Shown here piece by piece: positions 44,082 to 52,971 of a DNA stretch of 55,153 bases. The stretch covers positions 1,816,614 through 1,871,766 of the forward strand of contig CP070823.1 in NCBI GenBank assembly GCA_020344375.1, in the 5' to 3' direction. The notes under the pieces are model-generated. The model had not been told where the DNA came from. It saw only the letters and a program-made list of their open reading frames with translations, and did not search any database. This DNA is from Gemmatimonadota bacterium. Lineage in GTDB: Bacteria; Gemmatimonadota; Gemmatimonadetes; Palauibacterales; KS3-K002. Made by a program: the position numbers and the translations under genes. Numbering within the stretch: the first letter of the stretch is position 1; every line of letters starts with the position of its first letter.

Positions 44082-45178
44082 ATCACCGCCATGGCATCGC
44101 CGTAGGAATAGAATCGGTAGCCCTGCTGCTGCGCATGCCGGTAGGCGCACATAGTCAGCTCGTGTCCCGCGAAGGCCGCCACGAGCATCAGCAATGTCGA
44201 GCGCGGCAGGTGGAAGTTCGTGACCAGGCGGTCCACGGCCCGAAAACGGAATCCAGGACGAATGAACAGGTCCGTCGTCCCCTCGCCTGACTCGATGACA
44301 CCATTGTCAGCGGCGACGGTCTCCAGCACCCGCACCGTCGTAGTCCCAACCGCCCACACTGCGCCGCCACGCTCACGGGCACGGTTCACCGTCTCGGCTG
44401 CGGATGCCGCCACCCGGTACCACTCGGCATCCAGGCGGTGCTCGGCAGGATCGCTCACTTCGACCGGGCGGAATGTGCCCGGCCCGACGTGCAGCGTGAC
44501 CGTGGCGATATCGACGCCGTGCGCCCTGATCGCTGCCAGCAGGCTCTCGCTGAAGTGCAGACCCGCCGTCGGCGCTGCGACGCTGCCGCTCTCGCGGGCG
44601 TAGACGGTCTGATAGCGCGCCCGGTCGCTCTCGTCATCCTCACGGCGTATGTAGGGCGGCAACGGCACACGCCCGTAGCGAGCCAAGGCCTCCGCTGCTG
44701 GCAACCGTGTCATCAGGCGAACGATTCGCTCGCCTCCAGGCACGGAATCCTCGATGGCGACCTCAAGTTGCTCGCCGACCTTCACGACGCGGCCCGGTTT
44801 CAGCTTGCCCCCGGGCCGTACGAGCGCTCGCCAGCGCAGCTGGGCGGGGTCGATCGGCTCGATCAGCAGTACCTCGACGGCCGCGCCGGTCGGCTTCTCG
44901 CCCAGCAGGCGCGCGGGAAATACACGCGTGTCGTTGAGTACCAGAACGTCGCCTGGGGAGATTAGCGAAGTCAGAACTTGGCAGGCGCGGTCTTCAAATG
45001 TCGCATCAGCTCGCCGGACCAACAGCATGCGGCTCGCATCCCGTTCGGGGAGGGGACGCTGCGCGATCAGCCGTTGGTCGAGCGGATAGTCGAAGTCCTC
45101 GGTGCGCAGGCCGACACCCGGCTCGCGCTCGCCCGGCGGCGTCAGCTGGGCACCCTTCAGCGAGGCGCGTTCAGCCAT
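44078..45178 (-). CDS. queA: S-adenosylmethionine:tRNA ribosyltransferase-isomerase
   Basis: Converts preQ1-tRNA to epoxyqueuosine-tRNA using the ribosyl part of SAM. The 366-residue protein has [61 protein letters not shown] and [21 protein letters not shown] 45178 gives an 8-base overlap (ATGGCTGA) with the ruvB stop. Confidence 0.96.
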   Translation of the reverse strand: MAERASLKGAQLTPPGEREPGVGLRTEDFDYPLDQRLIAQRPLPERDASRMLLVRRADATFEDRACQVLTSLISPGDVLVLNDTRVFPARLLGEKPTGAAVEVLLIEPIDPAQLRWRALVRPGGKLKPGRVVKVGEQLEVAIEDSVPGGERIVRLMTRLPAAEALARYGRVPLPPYIRREDDESDRARYQTVYARESGSVAAPTAGLHFSESLLAAIRAHGVDIATVTLHVGPGTFRPVEVSDPAEHRLDAEWYRVAASAAETVNRARERGGAVWAVGTTTVRVLETVAADNGVIESGEGTTDLFIRPGFRFRAVDRLVTNFHLPRSTLLMLVAAFAGHELTMCAYRHAQQQGYRFYSYGDAMAVI

Positions 45179-46208
45179 CCGCGAACAGCTGGCCCTGCTC
45201 ACCGCCGCTTCCCGGCGGCAACTCGTAGCCAAAACGCCGATACGCCTTCGGCGTTGCCATCCGCCCCCGCGCCGTTCTCTGCAGTAGCCCGTTCTGGATC
45301 AGGTAAGGCTCGTAGACCTCCTCCAGTGTGTCCGGCTCCTCGCCCAGTGCCACGGCGAGGCTCGATAGGCCTACCGGGCCTCCGTTGAAGTCCTCTATGA
45401 TCAGGCGGAGCATCCGCGCATCCATCTGCTCCAGCCCATACTCGTCCACGTTCAGCATCTGGAGCGCCGCCTCAGCCAGTGAGCGCGTGATCCGGCCATC
45501 TCCTTTGACCTCGGCATAATCACGAACTCGACGTAGTAGCCGGTTGGCAATCCGCGGCGTGCCCCGGGAGCGTCGTGCGATTTCCTCTGCACCTACCTCA
45601 TCGATCGGCACGCCGAGTATCCCCGCCGAACGAATCACAATCTGCTCGAGATCGCTGGTGGGGTAGTACCCCAGGCGCTCGACCACCCCGAAGCGTGCAC
45701 GCATCGGCGGCGTGAGCAGCCCGAAGCGCGTCGTGGCCCCGATGAGCGTGAACCGCTCGAGCCTCATCGTGATGGTCTGAGCCCTGGGCCCCTCGCCGAG
45801 ACGGATCTCGATGCGATAATCCTCCATGGCCGGGTAAAGGAATTCCTCGATCACGGGACGCAGCCGGTGGATCTCGTCGATGAAGAGGACGTCGCCCTCC
45901 TTGAGGTTCGTCAGCGAAGACACAAGATCTCCCGGCTTCTCCAGCGCCGGGCCCGAGGTGGTCTTGATGTCCACGCCCAGCTCGTTGGCGATCAGCAGCG
46001 CCAAGGTGGTCTTGCCCAGCCCCGGCGGTCCATAGAACAGCGTGTGGTCCAGGGGCTCCTTTCGCTTGAGGGCCGCTTCGACATAGATGGAGAGGCTTTC
46101 CTTCACCCTCTCCTGCCCCACGAACTCCGCCATGCGATTTGGCCGCAGGGCAGCCTCGCTCAACCGCTCCCCTTGGAGCGGCTTCGGCGTCGTGATCTCC
46201 GTAGTCAT
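45171..46208 (-). CDS. ruvB: Holliday junction branch migration helicase RuvB
   Basis: AAA+ motor of the RuvABC resolvasome. The 345-residue protein has [12 protein letters not shown], Walker [17 protein letters not shown], Walker [30 protein letters not shown] and the C-terminal winged helix with [15 protein letters not shown] and YRRFGYELP. It overlaps the ruvA stop by four bases (ATGA). Order ruvC-ruvA-ruvB is the classic one. Confidence 0.98.
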   Translation of the reverse strand: MTTEITTPKPLQGERLSEAALRPNRMAEFVGQERVKESLSIYVEAALKRKEPLDHTLFYGPPGLGKTTLALLIANELGVDIKTTSGPALEKPGDLVSSLTNLKEGDVLFIDEIHRLRPVIEEFLYPAMEDYRIEIRLGEGPRAQTITMRLERFTLIGATTRFGLLTPPMRARFGVVERLGYYPTSDLEQIVIRSAGILGVPIDEVGAEEIARRSRGTPRIANRLLRRVRDYAEVKGDGRITRSLAEAALQMLNVDEYGLEQMDARMLRLIIEDFNGGPVGLSSLAVALGEEPDTLEEVYEPYLIQNGLLQRTARGRMATPKAYRRFGYELPPGSGGEQGQLFADG

Positions 46209-46795
46209 GACAATACCGCCAGTGCCTCCCTCACCACGCTCTCCAAACCCAGCTCGGCACCATCACGATTCCTGAGCACGTTGCGCACCGCGCCCTCGGC
46301 CTCACCGCGCGAGTAGCCCAACGCCACCAGCGCCGCCACAGCGGACTCCACCAAGGCGCTCTCCGGCTCCACTGCGGCCGCCACCGCCATGTCCTCCAGC
46401 TTGTCAGCAAGCTCGATCGCGATCCGCTCCGCCTTCTTCCTACCCACGCCGCTCACCATCTGCAGGCGCCCGAGATCCCTGCCCCGAATCGCCTCAACCA
46501 GCTGGCCAGCGCTCATCGCGCTCAGCAGCGTGAGCGCCAGGCGCGGCCCGATCCCGGCCGCCGATCTGAGCCTGAGGAAGAGCTGCCGCTCCAGTTCGCC
46601 CTGGAAGCCGAACAGCTCCAGGCCATCCTCACGAGCCACCAGGGCCGCGAAGAGCTCCACGTCCTCACCGACCGCCGGCAGTGCCTCGAAGACCGACAGC
46701 GGGATCTGAAGTTCGTAGGTAACACCGCCACGAGTGGCGATCTCCGCCCGGTCGATCTCTTTATGAACGAGAACACCGCGTACCCGACTAATCAA
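46205..46795 (-). CDS. ruvA: Holliday junction DNA-binding protein RuvA
   Basis: Tetrameric junction-binding partner of RuvB. The 196-residue protein has the OB domain start [12 protein letters not shown], the helix-hairpin-helix pairs in [14 protein letters not shown] and [20 protein letters not shown], and a C-terminal RuvB-binding domain with [22 protein letters not shown] 46795 is chosen because it starts at the usual place (MIS for MIG) and gives an 8-base overlap TTGATTAG with the ruvC stop; longer frames are not needed. Confidence 0.94.
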   Translation of the reverse strand: MISRVRGVLVHKEIDRAEIATRGGVTYELQIPLSVFEALPAVGEDVELFAALVAREDGLELFGFQGELERQLFLRLRSAAGIGPRLALTLLSAMSAGQLVEAIRGRDLGRLQMVSGVGRKKAERIAIELADKLEDMAVAAAVEPESALVESAVAALVALGYSRGEAEGAVRNVLRNRDGAELGLESVVREALAVLS

Positions 46796-47312
46796 CGCGC
46801 TTCCTTCCCACGCCTCCGCGCTGTGGCCGCTCCCGGCCCAGCCGCGTGCTGAACAGATGGCAGAGCGCCAGAGCGACGCCATCCGCCGCATCCGGTGGGC
46901 TCGGCGGTTCCTTCAGCGACAGGTGCCGCTGCACCATGAAGGCGACCTGCTCCTTCCCCGCCTTCCCTGTGCCCACGACCGTGTTCTTCACCTCAGCGGG
47001 CGGATATTCGGCCACCGGCACACCACGCAACGCCGCGGCGAGCAGCACCGCACCGCGGGCATGCCCCAACACGACGGTCGTCCGCACGTTTCGGCCATAG
47101 AAAACGCCCTCGACGCACAAGACGTCGGGGCGCGTACGCTCAATCACGCCGCCTACACCTTCGAAGATCGCGAGCAGACGCTCTGGCAGCGGCCGTCTAA
47201 CTGGCGGGCGAATCGCGCCGCACTCGATCAGGGCCGGCTGGGAATCGCCCTCTTCCGCCACTACGCCGTACCCCGTGACCTGCGTGCCTGGATCTACGCC
47301 CAAAACGATCAT
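46788..47312 (-). CDS. ruvC: Crossover junction endodeoxyribonuclease RuvC
   Basis: Holliday junction resolvase. The 174-residue RNase H-fold protein shows VLGVDPGTQVTGYGVV (first Asp), VLCVEGVFYGRNVRTTVVLG (Glu), YPPAEVKNTVVGTGKAGKEQ and DAADGVALALCHLF (last acidic pair). GAGG lies seven bases before ATG 47312. It starts the ruv part of the long operon, 111 bases after yebC. Confidence 0.97.
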   Translation of the reverse strand: MIVLGVDPGTQVTGYGVVAEEGDSQPALIECGAIRPPVRRPLPERLLAIFEGVGGVIERTRPDVLCVEGVFYGRNVRTTVVLGHARGAVLLAAALRGVPVAEYPPAEVKNTVVGTGKAGKEQVAFMVQRHLSLKEPPSPPDAADGVALALCHLFSTRLGRERPQRGGVGRKRVD

Positions 47313-47423
47313 CGACCGGTCGGCCTCGTCCGGCTGCGGGCACGCCTCAGGTCGCGGCCAACCGCTCCGGACCGGCGAACAGGCCGGTGCACCGAGGCCC
47401 CCACCCGCAATCCCCTCCAACCG

Positions 47424-48182
47424 CTACTGGCCAGCTCCGGCCAGCTCTGCAAGCAAGGCTTCGTCGATATCCAGGTTGGAATAGACGCTTTGAACGTCGT
47501 CGTGATCCTCTAACGCCTCCAACAGGGCAAGCAACCTCTCCGCGTCCCGGCCCTCGACCCGCACCGTGGTCTTGGGCACCATGGCCAACCGGGCCTCCAT
47601 GATCTCGACTCCCCGGCTATGCAGCGCCTCCTGGACCGCGTGGAAGCTGGAGGGGTCCGTCGTTACCACGTAGGCGTCGCCCTCCTGCGCCAGGTCGTCG
47701 GCACCCGCCTCCAGCGCCGCCTCAAGCGCCGCCTCCTCATCGTAGCGGCTCGCATCGATGAGCAGCTGCCCCTTACGCTCGAAATTCCAGGCCACCGACC
47801 CGTCTCGGCCCAAGTTGCCACCGTATCGCTCCAGGGTCCGCCGCACCTCCGACACGGTCCGGTTCGTGTTGTCGGTCACCGCCTGGACAAAGATAGCCAC
47901 TCCGCCTGGCCCATACCCCTCATACGTCACGTCCTCGAACGTCTGGCCTGGCAGTTCGCCGGTCCCTCGGAGAATCGCCTTCTCGATATTCTCCTTCGGC
48001 ATGTTGGCCGCTTTGGCGTTTTCAATCGCCGTGCGCAGCCAGGGATTCCCAGCAGGATCACCGCCGCCTTCTCGGGCGGCCACCGTGATCTCGCGGATCA
48101 ACTTGCCGAACAGCTTACCGCGTTTGCTGTCCTCGGCCGCCTTCCTGCGCTTGATCTGCGACCACTTGCTGTGGCCGGCCAT
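47424..48182 (-). CDS. yebC: YebC/PmpR family regulator
   Basis: A 252-residue protein of the widespread YebC/TACO1 family, a DNA- or ribosome-associated regulator; recent family members assist translation of proline stretches. Seen are MAGHSKWSQIKRRKAAEDSK, MPKENIEKAILRGTGE, YEGYGPGGVAIFVQAVTDN and GSVAWNFERKG. It commonly sits just before ruvC, as here. GGAGG lies nine bases before ATG 48182 and a promoter is at 48250. Confidence 0.96.
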   Translation of the reverse strand: MAGHSKWSQIKRRKAAEDSKRGKLFGKLIREITVAAREGGGDPAGNPWLRTAIENAKAANMPKENIEKAILRGTGELPGQTFEDVTYEGYGPGGVAIFVQAVTDNTNRTVSEVRRTLERYGGNLGRDGSVAWNFERKGQLLIDASRYDEEAALEAALEAGADDLAQEGDAYVVTTDPSSFHAVQEALHSRGVEIMEARLAMVPKTTVRVEGRDAERLLALLEALEDHDDVQSVYSNLDIDEALLAELAGAGQ

Positions 48183-48249
48183 GGACGGATGCCTCCCAAG
48201 CTACCTGCGTTGAAAGATCTCGCGGGGTACAGGAACCTCCAAGACTGAA

Positions 48250-48278
48250 AATATAGGAATGCGCCCGGACCCGATCAA
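48250..48278 (-). promoter_or_regulatory. Sigma70-type promoter of the yebC-ruv operon
   Basis: TTGATC (48273-48278) and TATATT (48250-48255) are separated by 17 bases on the minus strand, in the 106-base gap after the EF-G-like gene. Transcription would start near 48243, about 60 bases before yebC, and could read a long series of co-directional genes. Confidence 0.65.
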
Positions 48279-48288
48279 ACCGCTCGCA

Positions 48289-50385
48289 CTATTTTCGCGC
48301 CTCTTCCTTCTCCCGCTCGGCCTCCTCGATGATCTTCTCGGTGATCTGCGCCGGCACCTGCTCGTAGCCCACGAAAGTCATCCTGTGGCTACCGCGACCC
48401 TGCGTGATCGACCGCAGCGTCGAGGAGTACTTGTGAAGCTCTGCCAGCGGCACCTGTGCCCGCACAACCTGCTTTCTGCCCCGGGGTTCCATCCCGAGAA
48501 TGCGTCCCCTTCGCTGGTTCAAATCGCCGATCACGTCACCCATGTACTCCTCCGGCACAGTGACCTCGACCTCATAGATCGGCTCCAGCAAGATGGGGCC
48601 GGCGTCCTGGGCCACGTTCTTGAAGGCCAGCGAGCCCGCGACCTTGAAGGCGATGTCCGACGAGTCCACTGAGTGGTGCGACCCGTCGTAGACCTCGGCC
48701 TTGAAGTCGACGACTGGATAACCGGCGAGCACACCCTTATGAGCTGCCTCACGCACGCCCTTGTCCACCGAGGGAACGAACTTGTAAGGGATCACACCGC
48801 CGACCACGCTGTCCAGGAACTCGTAGCCACTCCCAGAAGGCAGCGGATGCAACCGGATCCAGCAGTCGCCGTACTGACCGCGACCACCCGTCTGCTTCTT
48901 GTACTTCCCCTGCCCCTCAGCGGTCTTGGTGATCGTCTCGCGGTAGGGGATGCGCGGCGGCTCGGTCCCGACTTCGACACCGTAGCGCCGCTTCAAGCGC
49001 TCGATCGCCACCTCCAAGTGCATCTCACCGAGCCCCCGGGCGATCATCTGGCCCAGCTCCGGGTCGAACTCTGCCGAGAAGGTTGGATCTTCCTCGTGAA
49101 GCTTGTGCAGGCCAGTCGCAACCTTGTCCTCGTCGCCCCGCTGTGCCGGTCGCACCGCGACCGCGATATCGGCCTCGGGGAACTTGACACCTGCCAGGAC
49201 CAGCGGCTGACTCTCCGAGGACAGCGTGTCTCCCGTGTGCGTATCCCGTAGCTTCGCCACGATCCCGATGTCACCAGCCCTCAGCTCGTTGACCTCCTCC
49301 CGCTCCCGACCCTGCGGGACCGCGAAGTGACCGAGCTTCTCCGAGCCGCCCCTCGTCGCGTTCAAGACAGACTCGCCAGCAGCGATCTTGCCAGAGAAGA
49401 TCCGGAAGTAAGAGAGCTCACCGACGTGTGGCTCCGACGTCGTCTTGAAGACGAGCGCCGCGAGCGGGCCGTCGTCCCCGGCTTCTAACTCCACCTCCTG
49501 CTCGCCTGACAGCGCTGTCTCCGCCACCGCATCCGCCGGGCTCGGCATGATCTCCACCAGCCGCTCCAACAGACTGCGCACGCCCCAGCCTTTCTCCGGG
49601 CAGGCGCAGAGCACGGGGAACAGCTGGCCGGCTTTCATCGCCGCCTTCATCGCCTCGGCCGCCTTCGCTCGCTCGATCGCTCCTTCCTCAAGGAACTGTT
49701 CCAGCAGCGAATCGTCAGTCACCGCGATCGCCTCGATCAGCTCCTGATAGGCCTGTTCATAGACCTCCTGCATATCCCCGGGGATCTCCTCCTCCTTGTG
49801 CTCTCCCTTCTGCGACCTGGGGTCGAAGATGCGTGCCACACCGGACAACAAATCGATCGTTCCCTTATAGCCGTCCCCGGAGCCGATCGGGATCTCCAAC
49901 GGCACCGCGTCCTTCGAGAGACTCTCCCGGATCTCGCCTAGCACCGAGTTGAAGTCCGCGTTCTCCTTGTCCAGCATCGAGATCACGAAGATCCTGGGAA
50001 TACCTCGCTCCTCGCAGTACTCCCAGACGTTCTCGGTGCCCACCAGCACCCCGCTGGTCGCGTCCACCAGAATGGCCGCCCCGTCCCCCACCCGGACCCC
50101 TGCCTTCGCCTCGCCGGCAAAGTCCAGGTAACCCGGGGTGTCGATCAGGTTCAGCTTGGTGTCCGACCAGACCGCGTGCGCCACGGCGGTGCTGATCGAG
50201 ATTCCGTGTGACTTCTCCTCAGGCGTGAAATCGGTGATCGCGGTCCCTTCGCTGATCGAGCCCTTGCGGGTCGTTGCCCCCGCCGAGAAACAGATCGCGT
50301 CAACCAAGCTGGTCTTCCCAGTGCCGCCGTGGCCAAGGAAGACGACGTTGCGGATCGTATCCGTAGTAAAGGTCTTCGCTGCCAA
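48289..50385 (-). CDS. Elongation factor G-like GTPase (EF-G2 type)
   Basis: A 698-residue protein with the five-domain layout of EF-G. Its GTPase motifs differ from canonical EF-G: G1 is GHGGTGKTSL rather than AHIDAGKTT, G3 is DTPGYLDF, and the NKxD motif is VISMLDKENADF. This belongs to the paralogue group (EF-G2/EF-G-like) found beside a normal fusA in many bacteria; its role in translation is not settled. Domain IV carries GGRGQYGDCWIRLHPL and GVIPYKFVPSVDKG, domain V PIYEVEVTVPEEYMG. The TTG start has a strong GGGAGG six bases upstream. No rpsL, rpsG or tuf neighbours, consistent with a paralogue. Confidence 0.9.
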   Translation of the reverse strand: MAAKTFTTDTIRNVVFLGHGGTGKTSLVDAICFSAGATTRKGSISEGTAITDFTPEEKSHGISISTAVAHAVWSDTKLNLIDTPGYLDFAGEAKAGVRVGDGAAILVDATSGVLVGTENVWEYCEERGIPRIFVISMLDKENADFNSVLGEIRESLSKDAVPLEIPIGSGDGYKGTIDLLSGVARIFDPRSQKGEHKEEEIPGDMQEVYEQAYQELIEAIAVTDDSLLEQFLEEGAIERAKAAEAMKAAMKAGQLFPVLCACPEKGWGVRSLLERLVEIMPSPADAVAETALSGEQEVELEAGDDGPLAALVFKTTSEPHVGELSYFRIFSGKIAAGESVLNATRGGSEKLGHFAVPQGREREEVNELRAGDIGIVAKLRDTHTGDTLSSESQPLVLAGVKFPEADIAVAVRPAQRGDEDKVATGLHKLHEEDPTFSAEFDPELGQMIARGLGEMHLEVAIERLKRRYGVEVGTEPPRIPYRETITKTAEGQGKYKKQTGGRGQYGDCWIRLHPLPSGSGYEFLDSVVGGVIPYKFVPSVDKGVREAAHKGVLAGYPVVDFKAEVYDGSHHSVDSSDIAFKVAGSLAFKNVAQDAGPILLEPIYEVEVTVPEEYMGDVIGDLNQRRGRILGMEPRGRKQVVRAQVPLAELHKYSSTLRSITQGRGSHRMTFVGYEQVPAQITEKIIEEAEREKEEARK

Positions 50386-50428
50386 GAGCTACCTCCCCTG
50401 AAAGTGCCGGGTTGTCGGTTGGACCGCT

Positions 50429-50457
50429 ATCGTATTTTGCGCCTTGAAGTGAGTCAA
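50429..50457 (-). promoter_or_regulatory. Sigma70-type promoter of the EF-G-like gene
   Basis: TTGACT (50452-50457) and TACGAT (50429-50434) with a 17-base spacer on the minus strand, about 45 bases before the TTG start. The rest of the 189-base gap up to the rhomboid gene shows no gene and no clear T-tract terminator. Confidence 0.65.
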
Positions 50458-50574
50458 GGACGCCCCGGCCCTCCGGCGGACATGAGACAAGCTCGGCGAG
50501 GGGGCTCTCGAATCGGAGTGAGCCGTTTCGGCCAACCGGGGGGCGGTCAACCGCGCGGCGCGACCGGTCCCGAC

Positions 50575-51450
50575 TCAGTGTCTCACCTGGTGCTGCGCCT
50601 GGCGCCGGCGCGAGACTTCATCCAGGAACCTGCGTTCCTCAGCGGTGAGCGAGTCCAGCCCATGCGCGGCGATCTTGTCCAGAAGTTGATCCACCACCTC
50701 AAGAATACGGGCCTCTTCATCCGCCTGCCGCGTGGGCTCCGAGGGCTGGCCACCGCCGGCCCCATCCCTGCCGGGCACCACCCTGAGCTTCCGTCTGCGC
50801 AGCCGTTTCTTCAGGCCTTCCCAGCGCGCGCTCACCTCCCAACCCTTCTTGAGGTAGACGTAGCCCACGACCAGACCCCCCAGGTGGGCAAAATGCGCGA
50901 TCCCATCCTGAGCGCCGAGGAAGGCAGAGAAGAATGAGGCGGCGCCGAGGAACAACACCAGGTACTTCGCCTTGATGGGGAAGATCGCGTAGATCCAGAT
51001 GAGGCTGTCCGGCCAGTTGAGCGCGTAGGCCAGCATAATGCCGAACACCGCGCCCGAGGCTCCGATGATCGTGCCACCGCCGAACACCAGTGTGAACAGC
51101 GCGCCGCCGATCCCGCAGATCACGTAGTACTTGATGAACTCCTTCCCACCCCAGCGCTCTTCCAGCGGAGGGCCGAAGAAGAAGAACATCAGCATGTTGA
51201 AGAAGACGTGGAAGAAGCCGGCGTGGACAAACGTATAGCTGATGATCGTCCACGGCTCCTTCAGTACCTCCGAGACGTTGAACCCCAGGTACTCCACGGC
51301 AGCCGCGAGCGGGATTGCCCGAGTCCAGTTGATGAGGATGAACATCACCGCGTTAGCGGCGATGATGCGCTTCACCCAGGGCGTCATGCGGTAGCCGAAA
51401 GGCCCGAACCCGCCTCGATACATCGGCCCGGTCAACCGTCCACGCTGCAC
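50575..51450 (-). CDS. Rhomboid family intramembrane serine protease
   Basis: A protein of about 291 residues with six membrane helices. The rhomboid hallmarks are HAGFFHVFFNMLMFFFFG, the nucleophile in GASGAVFGIML and the His in AHFAHLGGLVVGYVY. After the membrane domain follows a basic stretch (KKRLRRRKLR) and a C-terminal helical domain EARILEVVDQLLDKIAAHGL ending QVRH, common in this subgroup. GTG 51450 follows AAGGA; TTG 51456 and ATG 51423 are alternatives. It is the last gene of the mutS-tonB-ddl operon. Confidence 0.92.
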   Translation of the reverse strand: MQRGRLTGPMYRGGFGPFGYRMTPWVKRIIAANAVMFILINWTRAIPLAAAVEYLGFNVSEVLKEPWTIISYTFVHAGFFHVFFNMLMFFFFGPPLEERWGGKEFIKYYVICGIGGALFTLVFGGGTIIGASGAVFGIMLAYALNWPDSLIWIYAIFPIKAKYLVLFLGAASFFSAFLGAQDGIAHFAHLGGLVVGYVYLKKGWEVSARWEGLKKRLRRRKLRVVPGRDGAGGGQPSEPTRQADEEARILEVVDQLLDKIAAHGLDSLTAEERRFLDEVSRRRQAQHQVRH

Positions 51451-51480
51451 GTGCAACCGTCCTTGCTCACCTTACCTAAC

Positions 51481-52524
51481 CTAACCCGGCCCGCCGGGAC
51501 GAGTTCCAGTTGGCCTTTCCCGGACAAGCGCCAGGCGCACGATCCGCTCGCAGAGCTCTTCGAAAGATATGCCCGCTGCGGCCGCCGCCTTGGGCAGGAG
51601 GCTGGTAGCTGTCATGCCTGGCAGGGAGTTCACCTCAAAGCACCAAGGCCGGCTCTCGTGGTCCAGTCGCATATCGACACGACTGTACGCATACAGCCTG
51701 AGCACCCGGTGCGCCTTCAGGGCCAACGATTGCACCTCCTCGGTGCACTCGGGGCTGAGCGGGGCCGGTACCTCGTACTCGGACATCCCCCGAGTGTACT
51801 TGCACTCGTAGTCGTAGATCTCGTGGCGCGGCCGGATCTCCACCACCGGTAGTGCTTCATCCCCAAGCACCCCCACCGCCAGCTCGCGCCCGGGGATGAA
51901 CCTCTCGACGATCGGTACGCCGTCGAACGCCGCGGCTTGCTCTATCGCGCCTTGCAGCTCCTCCGCTGACCGCACGACGCTCACCCCCACAGTGGAGCCC
52001 TCATGCGACGGTTTCACAACGACCGGAAAGCCCCCCAGGGCGCTCTCCACAGCGGTGGACCCCACGGGGGCGACCAGCCACGGCGGTGTCCGGATGCCCG
52101 CGCTGACGAACAGTTCCTTCGCCACAAGCTTGTCCATCGCCAGCGCGCTTCCCAGCGGGCCACTGCCGGTGTACGGCATACCGATGAGCTCAAGAAGCGC
52201 CTGCAAGCGGCCGTCCTCGCCCGCCCCACCGTGCAGCGCGATGAAAACGGCCTCGGTGCCCTGGAGATCCGGCGATTGCTCCAGGGACCGCGTGAGCTGG
52301 CCGCCTGCGAGCTGCACAAGCTCCCCTCGTTCTGGTGGCATCCGCTCGATCGCCGAGGCAAGCTCGCCCGACGCCTGCGGCCCGCCGATCAGGCGGCCAT
52401 CAGCGGCATCGATGCCCACCGCCTCGTGACCCCCCTGCCTCAGTGCCCGGGCGATCTCTCGGCCCGTCGCCAACGAGACGTCTCGTTCAGCGCTCGTCCC
52501 ACCCATCAGAACCGCGATCTTCAC
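51481..52524 (-). CDS. ddl: D-alanine--D-alanine ligase
   Basis: Makes the D-Ala-D-Ala end of peptidoglycan precursors. The 347-residue ATP-grasp enzyme has KIAVLMGGTSAERDVSLATG, the HGGAGEDGRLQ loop, GSGPLGSALAMDKLVAK, VVKPSHEGSTVGVSVV, RELAVGVLGD and the metal-binding end CFEVNSLPGMTATSLLPKAA. Length is normal. In the operon it lies between a TonB-domain protein and the rhomboid protease. Confidence 0.96.
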   Translation of the reverse strand: MKIAVLMGGTSAERDVSLATGREIARALRQGGHEAVGIDAADGRLIGGPQASGELASAIERMPPERGELVQLAGGQLTRSLEQSPDLQGTEAVFIALHGGAGEDGRLQALLELIGMPYTGSGPLGSALAMDKLVAKELFVSAGIRTPPWLVAPVGSTAVESALGGFPVVVKPSHEGSTVGVSVVRSAEELQGAIEQAAAFDGVPIVERFIPGRELAVGVLGDEALPVVEIRPRHEIYDYECKYTRGMSEYEVPAPLSPECTEEVQSLALKAHRVLRLYAYSRVDMRLDHESRPWCFEVNSLPGMTATSLLPKAAAAAGISFEELCERIVRLALVRERPTGTRPGGPG

Positions 52525-52554
52525 TGCGCTATCCCAGCCCCGACTTCCCGTTCG

Positions 52555-52971
52555 TCATCGCTCTCGGTCCTCCCCGGCGGTCGCCGCCGCGTGCCGCTGG
52601 AAGCGAACGGGCAGGACCGCCCAAACCGCCACGGCCTCCTCGCCCTGCAACGCCGGGTAGTACGTCAGCCGTGTCACCCCACGCAACGCGATCGAATCGA
52701 GCTCGGCGTGGCCGCATGATCGCTCGAGCTCGACCGAATCCACCGTGCCCGCTTCCGTGATATGGATCCTGAGCAGGACCTCACCCTCGACAGCGTTGCG
52801 CCACAGGCGCACCGGATACCGGAAGGGCAGCTGCGCGCTACGCAGGGCCGGCAGTCGCTGGCTGCTGCGGAAGCGCTTCAGCAACGCGTCCAGGCCCAGG
52901 CGTTCACCCGCGGCCGCGTAGGCAACGGCCGCCGTCGCCAGCACGAGCCCAAGCATCACCAGCCGCTTCAC
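52555..52971 (-). CDS. TonB C-terminal-domain protein
   Basis: A 138-residue exported protein: a signal peptide or anchor (MKRLVMLGLVLATAAVAYAA), a short linker, and a TonB-type C-terminal domain with LPFRYPVRLWRNAVEGEVLL, HITEAGTVDSVELERSCGH and LRGVTRLTYYPALQ. It lacks the Pro-rich spacer of classical TonB, so it may be a periplasmic domain used in protein contacts rather than an energiser. ATG 52971 overlaps the mutS stop by four bases. Confidence 0.8.
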   Translation of the reverse strand: MKRLVMLGLVLATAAVAYAAAGERLGLDALLKRFRSSQRLPALRSAQLPFRYPVRLWRNAVEGEVLLRIHITEAGTVDSVELERSCGHAELDSIALRGVTRLTYYPALQGEEAVAVWAVLPVRFQRHAAATAGEDRER

